64,000 nt of DNA from Sphaerosporella brunnea (GCA_008704415.1 VXIS01000028.1:62001-126000), one strand, 5' to 3'. Positions 20,464 to 32,361 are shown, numbered from the stretch's first letter. Notes: a model not told the origin generated them from the sequence alone. A program made the numbers and translations.

Positions 20464-22320
20464 TCTATTCTGTTGTCCACTCTGAAGACGTAGCCTGTTA
20501 CGCCGTGACATACCTCAATTCATGGTCATTTCAGCCTGTTGTTGGCGCTCCTAACATCATCATTGATGATATGCAGTTGGAATGACGCCTAGACTGTTCA
20601 TTTCATCGGAATTGCTAGTCGCCCACATCACACCTCACCACGGCTAGGAACCTCGTTCCGCAAACAAAGCCCCCGTTATGTTCCTACCAACGGTTTGGAT
20701 CTTTCATGCGAGCAAAGGGCGGATTTTGGCTTCCATACAATATACATATATCTAGTCACAGTGGCGATTGCTTGGCTCAATAGCGGGCGATACACTCCAC
20801 GGAAAATGACATGCACCCGCGTTTACCGGTATGTAAGTGGTTTTGCCTTTGAGGAAGCTTCACCTATCACGTTTTCGACTCTGCGCCATGGTTGAGTCGC
20901 TGAACTTTTTGTGAGGGCGTAGGCTGTTGCAGTTGTAGATCGAAGAACCTGCAGTGGAATCCTATTCAGGATGAACTCTCCAAAGACAATCCGGGAAGGC
21001 TTTGCACCAGACAGAGGCTCCGCACCTCTTACTCCGCAGTACCAGTCTTTTTAATGCTGACCAGGTGGTATCGGGTGAACTTGACACAATCTATGGGGTT
21101 AACCGTTTGGATAAATTGAACTAGTTAGAAACCATTGCCATCAAGAGATACCTCCCAAATGCTGACATACATTGGATTGGGGAGCCCGAATCCCCTGTGC
21201 CAGCGCGCAGACTGGTCAGTTGCACCGTGAACAATCATGACCAACCCCCCTGTCGTCTCCGCCCTTGTGGTGTCCACATCGTTATCGATTCTGACTGATG
21301 GTGCAACTGAGGCCCCCCAACGTTTCAGTTGCTTGTGCTATTGCGAAGATGTCTGAACCCGGGGGTCGGAAAACCCTATCCGATCACCTTCTGGTTTTAA
21401 GATGTTAACAGTTACTTCGCAACTGTTCATCATCCAAGCGCCCGTATTGCTAAGCTCAGTTGTACACCACGCGATATTGTGTATAAAATAGCCGTTGTTG
21501 AAGGTCTACAACTTTCCCTTGTTGACACCATTACGTTTTCACGTTGACTGGTGGCAGTATTGGACCAGTGTTGAGATGATGCCGTGATAGGGTCAGCAAG
21601 AATGTCGAGACCTTCAAGAAAGTCCAGGATCAACTGCCAGTGTAGAATAGGTTGCAAGGGGTTTTGAGGGTAGGATTGGACTGACTATCTTGGCCAGTGA
21701 TCAAGCACTCACCATAATTGACATTTGAAACATAGGTGTCTTCGGTTTGAATACCTCACGAAATGGAAAAGTACATGACAGTAACAGGTCTTGGTTTGAA
21801 TGCACCGTGGGAAGTGTTGTGATCATACAACATATTCAGCACAGAAGAAGGAACATTGGAGGATTATAGATCAGCAGGTATGCGCTGACAGTGGGTTGTG
21901 CGATCGCCTAGCAGCACACAAAATGACGATCCCTCCGTTGTTGTCATGTACCGCGCCGCTATATATTTGCCCCTCACACAATACCTGAATCCCTTCTGTA
22001 TTTATCGGGCAGACCACGAGCTGTTCACTCCCTCGACCACCTACTCCCAACAACCGTAGCAAGTGTGTTTGTGTTTATGCCTCGTACTGCCTCAGGCAGA
22101 GTAAAAGCTCCAAGCTTTGTACTTTGCTCCGCATCCCCATGTTCCACGCCGATGGCCCTCCTTAACCGCTAGCCACCCGCACCACACTGCGGCTCGGCTC
22201 AGGCATTAATCCGGCTGCGTCGCTGCTGCCCACGTGTCACTTTCGAAAGCAATCATTAAACGAAAACTTGCGACAAATACGGCTACTATGAAATCAACGA
22301 CGGCTACACAAACTCGCAAA
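20464..22320. other. Unassigned interval
   Basis: No gene or element end is supported. Open frames are short and unrecognised. Confidence 0.2.
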
Positions 22321-22324
22321 CGCA

Positions 22325-22422
22325 GAGCCTGTCCGAGCACGTCTGTTGAGCGCGGACTTGACTGGACAATGGTAGACCGTCCAGGCCGACCCTCAGACCG
22401 CATCGGCGCATGAGGAACACTG
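22325..22422 (+). mobile_element. hAT-B 3' end fragment
   Basis: It ends TGAGGAACACTG at 22,422. The reverse complement (CAGTGTTCCTCA, then GTCGGCCTGGACGGTCT, then GTCCAGTCAAGTCCGC) matches the 3' end of the hAT-B copy at 9746. The rest of the element is not recognisable here. Confidence 0.55.
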
Positions 22423-22751
22423 GATGAGGGTTTCGGAACGTAACGAGCAGGTTTTATGTCGAGAGCATGTGGTAGGTTATGCTGGAGCAACTTGCTTTTG
22501 AACATGGGCACAGCGGGCAACATGAATGGCCGCGAGATCACAAGGAGGATGAACTGTAGTTTGAGCAAAAGTAAAAGCAGGTTCAAATTACGCACTCTTC
22601 ACCAGCGCCCTATGATGCCGAATCAAACCACTCCTGGCCAAATATCCAGAATCACTTTGCCTATCTACCAACGGTCTCCATAGTTAATCACGGTTTGCAC
22701 CGGCCTCTTGAGACTTCACAGCGTAGTCTTGAGCGGACGAGGTATGTCAAT

Positions 22752-23716
22752 TCAATGGCCGTCGTTGTTGCGCACGAGCAGCTCATGTTTCAAAATCACC
22801 TGGTCCTTCCGATCATCATGGTCGACGCGCAGAACCTTGCACAAGAGGTTCTCAATAATCGCGTTTACCTGGCAGAGGGTGGTGGCGGGAGCTATCAGTA
22901 CTTCTCGGATCAGTTCACCACGTATGGCGTGAAGTTTGATCCACTGGGTATGCACCACGATAAAAGTGCAGGCTGTGCCGTCGCTGGGGTAGTCATCGCC
23001 AACGTCATCAACTGGGACTGTGGGAACCGCAAAAAGAGTGGGCCCGGCTCCAAATCGGGATGGAGTAGTTCTTTTACTAGGTTGTCACTAGTCAAGCCCG
23101 CAATGTCTAGGTTGTTAAGGACCGAGGGCAAAAATCCGAGCGCTGCAAGCTCACCGGCTTTTTGCAGACAGCCCATATATCCGAGCATGATCCTGCGCAG
23201 AGTTTTGACGGTGAGATTGTGTGGCCGGGGAAGCGCAAATTTGATTTCCAGCAGCCTGCCTCTGAACTTGAGGGTGACCAAGGATTCCGAGTACACCAGC
23301 TTCCCAATCACGGTGAACGTTGCCAGACAGTATGGCCACGATAACCTGACTACGGTCCAAGCTGCGCTTTCAATGCAATGGCTACACATATCAAGGACAG
23401 CCTCCATGTCAATTTCGAGGTTTTGTCTGACAACGCCTGGCAGCCCCTAGATACGAGGAGAGGAAACCCTAACATCAGCTTGCCCGCACCAACACTCACA
23501 ACCGAGATTTGTACGTACCTGGGATGTCTGAATTTGGTCATGCGGGATATAATAAATCCTAGGGGATCCGGGGACGACAAACTTCAACGGCAGAAGTAGG
23601 GTGATCGGAGGCGGCACCGCGATGATGTTAGGAAACGCGTCCTCCGGTACGCGATGAATTTTAGTCACCAAAATGAACATCGCGCTGATGTGATTTGGAG
23701 GACCAATGCTGGCCAT
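22752..23716 (-). CDS. Three-exon gene, hypothetical protein (273 aa)
   Basis: Exon 1 is 23,519-23,716, exon 2 is 23,089-23,446 and exon 3 is 22,752-23,017. Intron 1 (72 nt) has donor GTACGT, branch-like GCTGAT and acceptor CTAG. Intron 2 (71 nt) has donor GTGACA and acceptor CCACAG. The spliced length is 822 nt, an exact 273 codons plus stop, and each junction keeps phase while changing genomic frame. The protein starts MASIGPPNHISAMFILVTK, has hydrophobic stretches (IIAVPPPITLLLPLKFVV), a middle part with FRGRLLEIKFALPRPHNL, and ends KHELLVRNNDGH. No family was recognised. It ends 21 bp before a copia LTR. A long plus-strand frame over it (22,695-23,450) is taken as its shadow. Confidence 0.6.
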
Positions 23717-23736
23717 TGTTGCGGAGCAGTGAAGTG

Positions 23737-23906
23737 TGTTGACGATAGGATTTGTGCAGTGGACACTAAGAACGTAGGTGAACAGATATATTGCAAGGTA
23801 CAGAGCTAAGTGCGAGTTGCTGCTCCCTTAAGAGGCAGAAACAAGCACTAGTATATCACTAGTTCATACTCGGATCCACCAGAGAGTCATACTCTATGTC
23901 TCAACA
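23737..23906 (-). repeat. Copia 3' LTR (170 bp)
   Basis: TG...CA-type ends TGTTGACG and TCTCAACA. The first 67 bp recur at 25,704-25,770. Confidence 0.8.
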
Positions 23907-24447
23907 CTCCCCCTATCCTAGCATGAACTATATCCCCAATCGCAATGCGGCGCCGGCACATGATCCACCCTCCCGATCCTTCACAGCGTCACGTGATCCC
24001 ATGTTCTTCCGATTTCCAACGGCTTCGTCAATCCATCACAGTAGATTATCATACTCTAGCTGCCCAATGCTCTGCCGAGTTGCCGGAGTCATTCTTAGAT
24101 AGCTCCATTCTGTTGTTGTATCTCCAATGACGTCGTCAGTAGCAGTGCCATCCATATTTCCAATGATTTGTCAGTAGCAGTGTGATCCGTCTAGCTACCG
24201 AAACGAACTTGATTACTAATTGATTCAGAGTCATATCCGGAGTTATCATGACTCCCCATGTCTGAGCATAAACGGTGTCAATCTTCTGCATCCGCATCAT
24301 CGTGCTGCTGCTCATTCTCGTCGTTGATTACCATTTTGGGAAGTTCGCTGTCTTCGAACAACGGCACTAGTTGCATCGCCATCTTGTCTTCTAGTGTCCC
24401 GGAGCCGTCAATCCCATCGCTTTGAGGAATGCCGCGTGTTTGACAGA

Positions 24448-24915
24448 TCATAGCAAGTTCGACATGCCGTCGGCCAACCGCTCAGCACAGGTGACGTTTT
24501 CCAACGTGAGATCTCCGGATTCTATCCGCACGCGCAAGGCATGGTATCGGATTCGCAGGTGTCTTGTCACGTTTGGAAACCCGTTTCTAAGAGCTTTTTC
24601 GCCAGCTGTGTTGTCGCCTCGAAGGGTAATTGTCTGTCTGACGTTTCCTCTGTCGATCTCGTGGGCGACGTCTCGGAGCCAGCTCAACTATCTGTATGCG
24701 CTGTCCATGCCGACGAGTTCCGCCTCCATGGTGCTATCCTGCTTTTTCGTCTTCCAGTTGCTCTGCATCGGAAGCAGCTTCCTCACGCTGTCTTCCATCC
24801 CGAATCTGGCTAGGACTTTCGTCACGTATGCAGCCTGCAATATCCATATCTGACGCGTCCCGCGGTTTCGCCGAATTACCAATCCGATGTCGTTAAACAT
24901 CAGCTCCTCTATCAC
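24448..24915 (-). pseudogene. Copia RT/RNase H remnant with internal deletion and stop
   Basis: The first part matches the end of copia reverse transcriptase: a GLVIRRNRGTRQIWILQ and YVTKVLARFGMED segment. It then jumps from LLPMQS to NWKTKKQDSTMEAELVGMDS, the RNase H start. About 100 residues that normally lie between are gone, with the frame kept. An in-frame TAG at 24,688-24,690 (CAG before a C to T change) interrupts SAYR-LSWLRD. RNase H continues with LRGDNTAGEKALRN, IRYHALRVRIESGDL and ERLADGM. Confidence 0.85.
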
Positions 24916-25069
24916 AACCCCTTTTGCCTGGAATCGTCTCCTGATTTTATTGGCAAACCAGCTGCAATTCGTCGACGTAAAGGCAAAGCGTTGTAGTTGT
25001 AGTAGAGTCGTTTCTCATCGGTCCGCAAACAATCCTCCAAGCTCCCTCGCAGAGCTATCTTCCGATCCG

Positions 25070-25490
25070 TTGAACAATTCTCCAAGATCCAGTTGTCTTA
25101 AGCCCACAACTCAGGCTTCCGGTTAGCTAAAACCGCTTTGGTTAGATCTGGAAACGATCCTCCAAGCTCCAGTTGTCTTAACCCCCACAACTTCAGGGTG
25201 TCGGTGAGCTAAGATCGCGCTCTCGTATACGCAGGCGATCCTCAAAGCTCCAGTTGTCTTAAGCCCACAACTCAGGCTGTGAGCTACGATCCTTTCTCTG
25301 CGATACCTCAAGCGATTCTCCAAGCTCCTTCGGCGAGCTAAAACCACTTTTCTTCGATCTGGAAACGATCCTCCAAGCTCCAGTTGTCTTAAGTCCACAA
25401 CTTCAGGGTTTTCGTAAGCTTCAGTTGTTTCGGTTCGCAAACGGCTCGTCAAGCTTCAGTTGTCTTGACCCCACAACTTCAGGGTTTTCG
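25070..25490 (-). repeat. Tandem repeat of about 78 bp in copia leader region
   Basis: At least five units share AAGCTCCAGTTGTCTTAA and CCCACAACTTCAGGG (plus strand). The AGTTGTCTT core occurs at 25,091, 25,171, 25,252, 25,382 and 25,458, with a partial unit near 25,317. It lies between the primer site and the remaining coding part. Confidence 0.8.
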
Positions 25491-25681
25491 CTGCTCAAAT
25501 CGCGTTTTTGTCCGTCGCAGCTCCAGGACCGCTCTCGGTCCGCTTGTCCAATAGCAGCTCGTTTTCCGACATTGTCGCGACTTCTCTTTTCGGGTCTGCG
25601 CTTTTCAAGCTTGTCTGCAGCGACGCCTGTGTCGACCGTCGTCGTCGCATCTCTTCCTGAGGTTGTCTGCTCTTAGTCAAG

Positions 25682-25703
25682 CCGTAGCGCCGGGCTCATA
25701 ACC
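25682..25703 (-). promoter_or_regulatory. Copia primer binding site matching the initiator tRNA-Met anticodon half
   Basis: Next to the 5' LTR the minus strand reads GGTTATGAGCCC and continues CGGCGCTACGG. Its complement contains GGGCTCATAACC, the anticodon stem-loop of initiator tRNA-Met. Drosophila copia and yeast Ty5 are known to prime from this internal part of the tRNA. Confidence 0.75.
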
Positions 25704-25789
25704 TGTTGACGATAGGATTTGCGCAGTGGACACTAAGAACGTAGGTGAAGAGATATATTGCAAGGTACAGTGTTGGTTCAGCCAGGCTG

Positions 25790-25985
25790 ACTGAGCATGA
25801 TTCATGAGAACGGCAACGGCATCAACGGTCGCGAGCCCGGTTCTGCTGCTGAACTGTGCCTCATGTAGAGCAGTCTCCTTTGCCGGGTTTAGGAATGACC
25901 ACGCCAGTGGCATGGCGCCTGGGACACGGTTGGTAGCCCTGGTGGACACAGGCGCGATCGCCTATCACTCCAAGAAAATTCGCTC
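25790..25985 (-). mobile_element. Tad-like LINE reverse transcriptase fragment
   Basis: Minus-strand frames contain VIPKPGKGDCS (usual LINE form KPGKPDYS), then the later block HEAQFSSRTGLATVDAVAVLM with HAQSAW, which matches the Tad-type AQFGSR..RSAVDA region. The part between is missing and the frame changes. The fragment abuts the truncated copia LTR. Confidence 0.6.
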
Positions 25986-25989
25986 ACTG

Positions 25990-26735
25990 GGTGGTCGTCG
26001 GACTGTTGCATCTCTTATAGTACGTCTCAGGTCGTGGCGGTGAATATTGAATGCTTAAGTTCGCAGAAACATTCCATATCTTTCTTACACACCACCGACA
26101 TTGCGCTTAGGTTTATCAAGCCGTGATGCGTAACTCCTGAGTTGATGATACTGTACATCTGAATTTTGCCTGACGCCCCTTTAGGCCGCCGGGAGCTCCC
26201 AGGATCTCCTGGAAAACACGCTCGACCGCATTGGAGGAGCATCTTCACGCTGCTGCCCGGCTGGGAGAAAAACATACCGCCGACAGGAGTCCCTGGTGGC
26301 CCTCTGATCGCCCGGCCGGGCAGGTACTTCTCTTGCCGAACGAAGAAGCCATCTCAGTGCCTCAGGCGGGAGGATGGACAGGCGAGCTGCACTATTGCGT
26401 GGATTGCTTCTCCGGATCCAGAACCCTGGACTGGCCCCAACACCGGCCTTAGATACCGGTTGCTAAATCACCTGGAGCCCTTTTGACTGCCGGTCTTGGA
26501 GGCGGAAGCACAGTTTCCCTCACGGGCCGGGGCGGTCTGCAAGTCAGAACACTGTTAGGCGGTTTATAGGGTCACAGGTTGGAACTTCGCGTTCAATTTA
26601 TTTGTGGTACAGTCAATATGTCTACACACCATCAGCCGCTTCCCATCATCTGCAACAGCGCCACTGCCCACCGGGCATTCCTGCAAGTGCGGCGCCATTC
26701 ACCCTTCCGGAACAGGTGGTTGACAAATAGCAGGC
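25990..26735. other. Unassigned interval
   Basis: A frame at 26,231-26,452 (+) is open (EEHLHAAARLGEKHTADRS) but has no recognisable family. Nothing else is supported. Confidence 0.2.
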
Positions 26736-26736
26736 C

Positions 26737-27054
26737 TAGTGTTGGGCACGAGCCGAGATATCCCCGGTACTCGTCGCGGGCCTAAATGGCGAGCGGGACG
26801 AACGTTTTTTCTGGACGAGACGAGATATCCCAGGACGGATCTGATTAGGCGGCGATCGGGCCCGGGTACTCGTAAGTGATGAGTTATGAGTTTGGATATA
26901 GGGTTGAGTGCACGAAAGTGAGGCGAGAAGAGGATATAAAGTGTGGGGGCGGTAGATAGCTTCCTTTATTCCTTTCCTCTATCATTACACCGGCCTCAAC
27001 TACCTGCGTTGCGCTTCAATATGACTGACCCCGACCCCATCTCCGAGCCCCAAG
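26737..27054 (+). mobile_element. hAT-A 5' part, copy 3
   Basis: It starts TAGTGTTGGGCACGAG with the family subterminal repeats, a TATA element (GAGGATATAAAGTG) and the transposase start ATG with MTDPDPISEP. It closely matches the copy at 48,202. It stops where a hAT-B terminus begins at 27,055, so hAT-B sequence has cut into it. No 3' end was found. Confidence 0.8.
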
Positions 27055-27420
27055 CAGTGTTCCTCATGGCCCAGTCCGTCCCGTCTGGCGTGTGGACTGG
27101 ACCTAGACTACCACATGTAGTCCAGTCCAGCGCGGACCTAGGCCTGCGCGGCCTGCAGGCGACCCAGGCGCCTGAACTGCATAGCAAGATATTAGCGCCG
27201 CTCAGACAGGCGTTTATATTTTTTTCGACGTTTCTGGATTTAAGGCCAGTTTCGGCATCAAATGGCTTACAGACATGGATAAACAGCTGGTTGAAATTTC
27301 ATATATCCAAGTCAAAAACACCCGTCTGACCGGCCCTATTATGTAATATTTTTATATACAAAGCGTCCACAACCATCCACCATCTGCATTTTGCCTACGC
27401 GCCTCCTCCCACCATAATAC
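27055..27420 (+). mobile_element. hAT-B 5' end
   Basis: It starts CAGTGTTCCTCA, has clustered CAGTCC/GGACTG motifs, and a promoter-like TAATATTTTTATATACAAAGCG near 27,340-27,365, as in the copies at 11,356 and 42,812. The coding part is not recognisable. Confidence 0.6.
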
Positions 27421-27689
27421 CGTATTTTGCCCTGCTTCCGGGCGATTTTTCAATGCCTCTGGGCTACTTCTCGGCGTCTCCGGGGCAAACCAGATTGATT
27501 TTCCGCGCGTCCTAGCCAACTATCTCCAACTCCTCGTGCAAATTTGGATATTGTGGAGGGGATTCAGGTGGCAGTTGTGATGGGATGGCACGGTGAAAGA
27601 GAGAGATCCGATGGTTGGCGACGGTGAAGAATGTTGACTCCGGGGCATGTTTGGGGTGACGGCATATGGTTCTCACACATCATTACATC

Positions 27690-27830
27690 AGCATTATATT
27701 ATGTAATTCTGGACTGCAGACCGATCCAGTCCATTGAAATTTGGACCAGGCAGTCCAGTCCGATGAAAACCCTGGACTGCATGATGTGGTCCGGTCCGGT
27801 CCGTGCTCAGGACTGGTGGAACTGTACTGT
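27690..27830 (-). mobile_element. hAT-B 5' subterminal fragment
   Basis: The run CTGGACTGCATGATGTGGTCC, CGGTCCGTGCTCAGGACTGG matches the subterminal part of the minus-strand copy at 11,280-11,340. The terminus itself is lost. Confidence 0.5.
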
Positions 27831-27839
27831 GGGGAGCAC

Positions 27840-29425
27840 CTGCTGTAGCTACCGAGGGGATCTGGCCTTGCTGCACCAGGTCAAAACCAGAGTATCTGAT
27901 CACTAATATTGCTGGAAGAGGATCGACGATACACTTGAAACTGGCAGCTGCCGATAGCCACTCTCCCGCCATCCCTGGATCAGTACACCAGACTCTGTAC
28001 CTGATGATTTTCAACTATTTGTCGTGATGCCTGTAAGTGGATTGAGTTACAAAGCAGTTCCGCAAGTCTGACGGACTAAACGCGTAAAAACGATCTCATA
28101 TTCGGGTCGGGGCGATTGACGTGCGTGGAAGGACAATTGGCCAACGGGAAAAGCAACATTCGACGGGCATAGACCGGGAGGAAGGCACACCAAGGCACAA
28201 TCGTCCTGAAGGCAGCGTGGCGCACAAATGTATTGCAATCCCAGCTGCGGTGATGCCGGTCCAAGATGCTGTTGAAGTCGCATTCCGGCTTCCACAGATA
28301 TTGATGTCAATGTTGCAGCTCGTTCGCCGTTTGGGGTCCCCTTACAATTGCGGCTGGCCTGGGCTTCCTGGGCAACCTGATGAAAATAACAGCCACCCGT
28401 CGTCGACGACTGAAAACTTCAGAATATAATGAAGCATGTCGCCACGCCACAACCGCGACGCAACAAAAGCAGATGATATCGTCGTTTTTGTTGGTGTGTG
28501 GGCAGTCACGTTTCTGGGCTCCGCCGGTTGATGGCAGCGGTTAACCACACCCGCCTCACCACCTTCAAGGTTCTTCCACTTCCACGGAGTGTTTTATTAT
28601 TTTACATGATATGGAGTGAGTTGTAACAAATATGGGCGACTGCGTATCACAGCAATTATTTTTGCATCTTCTTCCGTGATCTGCAAGTTGTTTTGTTAGT
28701 TTTATTATCATTATTACATTTAGGCGAGTGCTTGTGAATTATTCCGGTCGAGTATCAGGCCACGACTGGCTCACAACCGCGATTGGCCTGTAACATCAAT
28801 CACCCAGCACCTTCATCAGGAATGACGACTTGTACACCGCGTGGAGCACGGACAGGGTATTTTGGGAGGTCGACTGACCTATATTCGTTCCTTCATTACC
28901 GCCAGAGCAGACATTGATGATGGCCTACTATCGTTGCAGCCTGTTGATGATACCTTTGGAGTATTATGACTTGCTACTGCCTTGAAAGCTCGTAGCCACG
29001 ACACTTAGGGTTACGGTGCATTCTACGCTCCACCGAAGTAAATCGGCTTTTGATTGGCTCTTCGAAAAGATAGAAATGGACTGGCACACTGGTACTACTA
29101 ACTCGTTTCCGTGCCTGCAATTGCGGCACCCTACCTCACAGAGAGGTTGGATGGCAACCCCGCCGGTTGAGATGGGTGTCAATAGCGGCAGGAGAAGGCC
29201 ACCGTTTTTCTCCTGCAGTTTCGGCGGAAGACAAAGGTTGGGCAATCCCTGCTGGGGGAGGATGGTTCATCGTCATCGTTCAATTCTGGTGAGCGGTCTA
29301 AACGGGAGGAGTGACAAGGCTCTGGTCGCAACTGGTTTGATATGCCGTTACGGCAATATTTACCTGCTTTTGTCTTGGCTTTAATAATCTTCATTTTGGT
29401 AGTTTGGGTGGCCGCAGTTGACAAA
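27840..29425. other. Unassigned interval
   Basis: A minus-strand frame (28,964-29,245, 93 codons) and a plus-strand frame overlap here; neither is recognisable. No element ends were seen. Confidence 0.2.
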
Positions 29426-29430
29426 CCATA

Positions 29431-29560
29431 TTGCAATAGGCCGCTTGCGGCCATGGCATATATATAGAGGCGAGAGACTATGCTACCACTTAGGACTAAG
29501 CCTCCCACGGGAACCGGCGGGTCTGTCAAGCAAAGAAAATCAAGCAAAAGCACGACTGAT
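29431..29560 (-). mobile_element. LINE 3' end with family hairpin
   Basis: GGCCGCTTGCGGCC at 29,439-29,452 is followed (reading plus) by ATGGCATATATATAGAGGCGAGAG and ACTATGCTACC. The latter matches the 3' untranslated region of the LINE at 1920-1960 (CAGAGGAGAGACTGTGCTACC). Only the 3' end is visible. Confidence 0.6.
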
Positions 29561-29569
29561 AAAACGGAC

Positions 29570-32360
29570 ACGGCGGTCTTCCCTTCCTCATTCCAGGATC
29601 CAGCTGCTCCTCCTCCGTCTGCTTCCCCTTCTCAATTCCTGTCTCCTTCTTCCCCCCCACCCTGGGTATCCGTGCCCCCTGCGGCTGAGTCCCCGCAGCT
29701 GTGGTGATGAAAACGTTGACGACCCCACTGGGCTTCTTTCTCTCCATCTTCTTTGATCACTCTTGAACCTCAGCGTGATGACGCGGGGTGTTTGGGGCTG
29801 TCGCTACTCGGAGTGAGGTGCTGGTCGCACCGGGACCAGTGCGACACTCAACCTGGCCTGCTTCTAATGTATCAGGAAGGAGGGAGGAGAGATCTTCCGT
29901 CTTAACGGCGTCTGGTGGCGGGATTCTTGACCCATGCCGATGTCGACGTCTGGTTTTCCCCGTGTGGTACCAGCGTAATTCAAGGGCCTTTCGTTTCGCT
30001 CTCGTTGGTTTAAACCCGACGCTCTCCGTTCTGAGCAGAGATCTTGTCGATCGTTCCCTTCAGCTCAAGTACGACTGGCCATGCGGGCATGGTTGCCTTC
30101 CTTGAGAGCGGCGGGATACCTCTTCGATGGTGGCAGGCGAGGCGGCCTCAGGGGAGTCCAAGCCCGGGTCCTGTATCTCAGCATCTGCTGTCTACCCGAT
30201 GCGGTGCGTCTCGAACCGCTCATCGAGCCCATGGACAGCCTCATCTCGCGCTCTTATCAGCCCCACAACGAGTTCATCAAGAGAACGGCGTGTGTCTATA
30301 TCACGGCACGCTTCCGCATCGTATGGTCATACATGCTGCAGAATTGGCAAATACCACGAGGCCCCGCCGATTGCGGCAAGAACGCAGCGCGGTAGGGCAT
30401 GTGGGTACATGCTGTCAAGCAAAAGTCTCGATTGCGATAGGCAGCAACGACCAATGAGAAAGGACCACCTTGATAAGCACGAAGCGGGTGGTGTGTAGGA
30501 AGAATCATAAGAGAGAGCATTGATATGCGGCGCTGCGTTTGACCACTGTGTCTGAAGCCCACGTAAGTCAGGTTCTTCTCAGGTGCTGGTCCCGCCATTA
30601 CTGACGTTCACACACGACTCACAAAATTCTTCCGATACCAGCCAGAGGATCAGATGTTGGGATGGAAGGTCCTGAAGGTTAATGCGGTTTATTATGCCAA
30701 TAAGAAGATTGTATATAAGAAAAATCTCCCCATAATAAGACGGGTGATTGGTAAACTTTCACTTTATCAGAATACGCCTCATCATTCCCAAATGTATTCG
30801 GTTGAAGAGAGTCGATTGTATTTAGCCCACCGATCCAACCCCGGCGACAGTGACCACAGTAATTACCTGAATGGATCATGCGTTAATGTCTGGCTTTTTA
30901 GGCGCCTGGCAACATTATACCCTGTTCAGGATTGCTGAGGGAACAAACGTGCTATTTGCTCGGCGGCTGACGATAGCTGCTGCATTGTGAAGTGAGTGTG
31001 TGAGACCCACCGGATTGAGTGTGGATTTATTGCGGTGATTATCATCGCTGGTCATCCTGGTGCAGTGCCGGGTGGGACAGGCCATGAAGGTATGCGGCAT
31101 TGAATAGCCCCAAACCATAAAACTTGATATAACTCATCGATTAATCCGTGGTTAGGAAGACACCGGTAATATTCGTGGGCCCTGCATTATTCCATATCCG
31201 GTCACTCAGAGCGCGGTTCTATCTATCACAGTCACCGACGGTGACCAGTCGACGGCAGTGGTCGGTCCGCATTGCTATATAGTTATCGTCGTAGGGGCTC
31301 CTCACTATTGAGGCTCGTGCACGACCGAAGACGCGTACAGCTAACAATTATCACGGAGTTGACCATACCACAACAGCTATAGGGCATCCTACCATGTCCC
31401 AATACACGGCTGAATTGGCTTAGCCCAGACACTGGCCGCAAGGGCTGCTTCAACTTTCCCCAGTCCTATACAATTAGCTGTAGTCAGAAGCGAGCGTACC
31501 ACTACAATGCATGAACAGTAAAACATATTCAGCACATGGCTCACAGGCACATTATGTGCGGACGCATATCCCAACCACATTCATCCGGGCGTTGTGCCAA
31601 GTGGCATATGGGTCCTTGTTTATCTGTTTATTTATTTCTTATTGCTTTCGCCATGCAGCCGTTCGGCTGTCGCCATATTGAGGTGCACAACAGGACCAAG
31701 GCAGAAAAACCTGCCTATCTTTAGTCATTCGGTGGTGGCGGCCTCAACCTCTTGCGCTTTCCCGAAGTTTGTACATTTGGTATCCGTGGTATGCCAGCGG
31801 GTTCCTAGCGCATCCTCAGGCTCTGAATTGAGGGTGCCGCTTCCTCCGCCCGTCCCTCAGCTCGTTGCCCTCCTCACGATAATCCTCCTCCCGGTCATTC
31901 ACCCTTTCCCAAACGAGTCTCTCCCATCTATCCACCTTATCTGGTATATCGTCTCAATCGTGACTGCAAAGCCGATCGTCTGGTGCAACTTGAGTTTATC
32001 GCAGGAACACCTGTAAGGCCGCACAGCCCCTATTGTCGTGCAGTAGTCCTTGCAGTCGGAGGTTGCAAAAGGTGACACACCTATCTCCATCCCGGTCAGG
32101 AATATACTCTTTTGGTTATCGTGTAAAGGCAATATCGCCCGCCGCGGCCGGGGCGGCGAGAGGACAAGTGTGCGAGACGATGGGTCGACGAGCGGATCTC
32201 GGGATAGGGCGGCAAGGCGCCACCGGTCCAACGTGACAGGATTTCCAGGCACCGAGATGCCGAACAGGGGTGAGTGGCTGGTAGAGACCGCCCAGATGCG
32301 CCTATTCGGATGGCTGCACAGCCTCTTAGGTGGGCTCTTAACGTATCAGCTATGGGACCA
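29570..32360. other. Unassigned interval with one plausible open frame
   Basis: The plus-strand frame 30,081-30,395 (105 codons) reads protein-like (SLRAAGYLFDGG, then LEPLIEPMDSLISRSY, then HNEFIKRTACVYITARF) but matches nothing I recognise and could be an exon or a remnant. A hydrophobic frame at 31,594-32,016 (+) overlaps a minus-strand frame and is not convincing. No element ends were found. Confidence 0.25.
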
Positions 32361-32361
32361 G

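Larger units (their letters stand above)
23737..25770 (-). mobile_element. Ty1/copia element, internally deleted, 5' LTR truncated
   Basis: Minus-strand order: truncated 5' LTR (25,704-25,770), primer site (25,682-25,703), a 78-bp tandem repeat region, a fused reverse transcriptase/RNase H remnant (24,448-24,915), polypurine tract AGGATAGGGGGAG (23,907-23,919) and a complete 3' LTR (23,737-23,906, TGTTGACG to TCTCAACA). Gag, protease, integrase and most of the reverse transcriptase are missing. The two LTR copies agree closely over their shared 67 bp. The outer part of the 5' LTR is cut off at LINE sequence. Confidence 0.85.

Noticed and set aside
20491..20507. TGTTACGCCGTGACA just outside the gypsy 5' LTR, looking like fused LTR ends
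   Set aside because: It is only 15 bp with no other LTR sequence around, so chance or a trivial remnant cannot be excluded.
22695..23450. 251-codon plus-strand frame
   Set aside because: It overlaps the spliced minus-strand gene, which has two phase-correct introns. The plus-strand reading has no domain and ignores those signals.
25070..25490. Regularly spaced repeats considered as a CRISPR array
   Set aside because: Units of about 78 bp are similar throughout, without unique spacers, and lie inside a copia leader in a eukaryotic genome.
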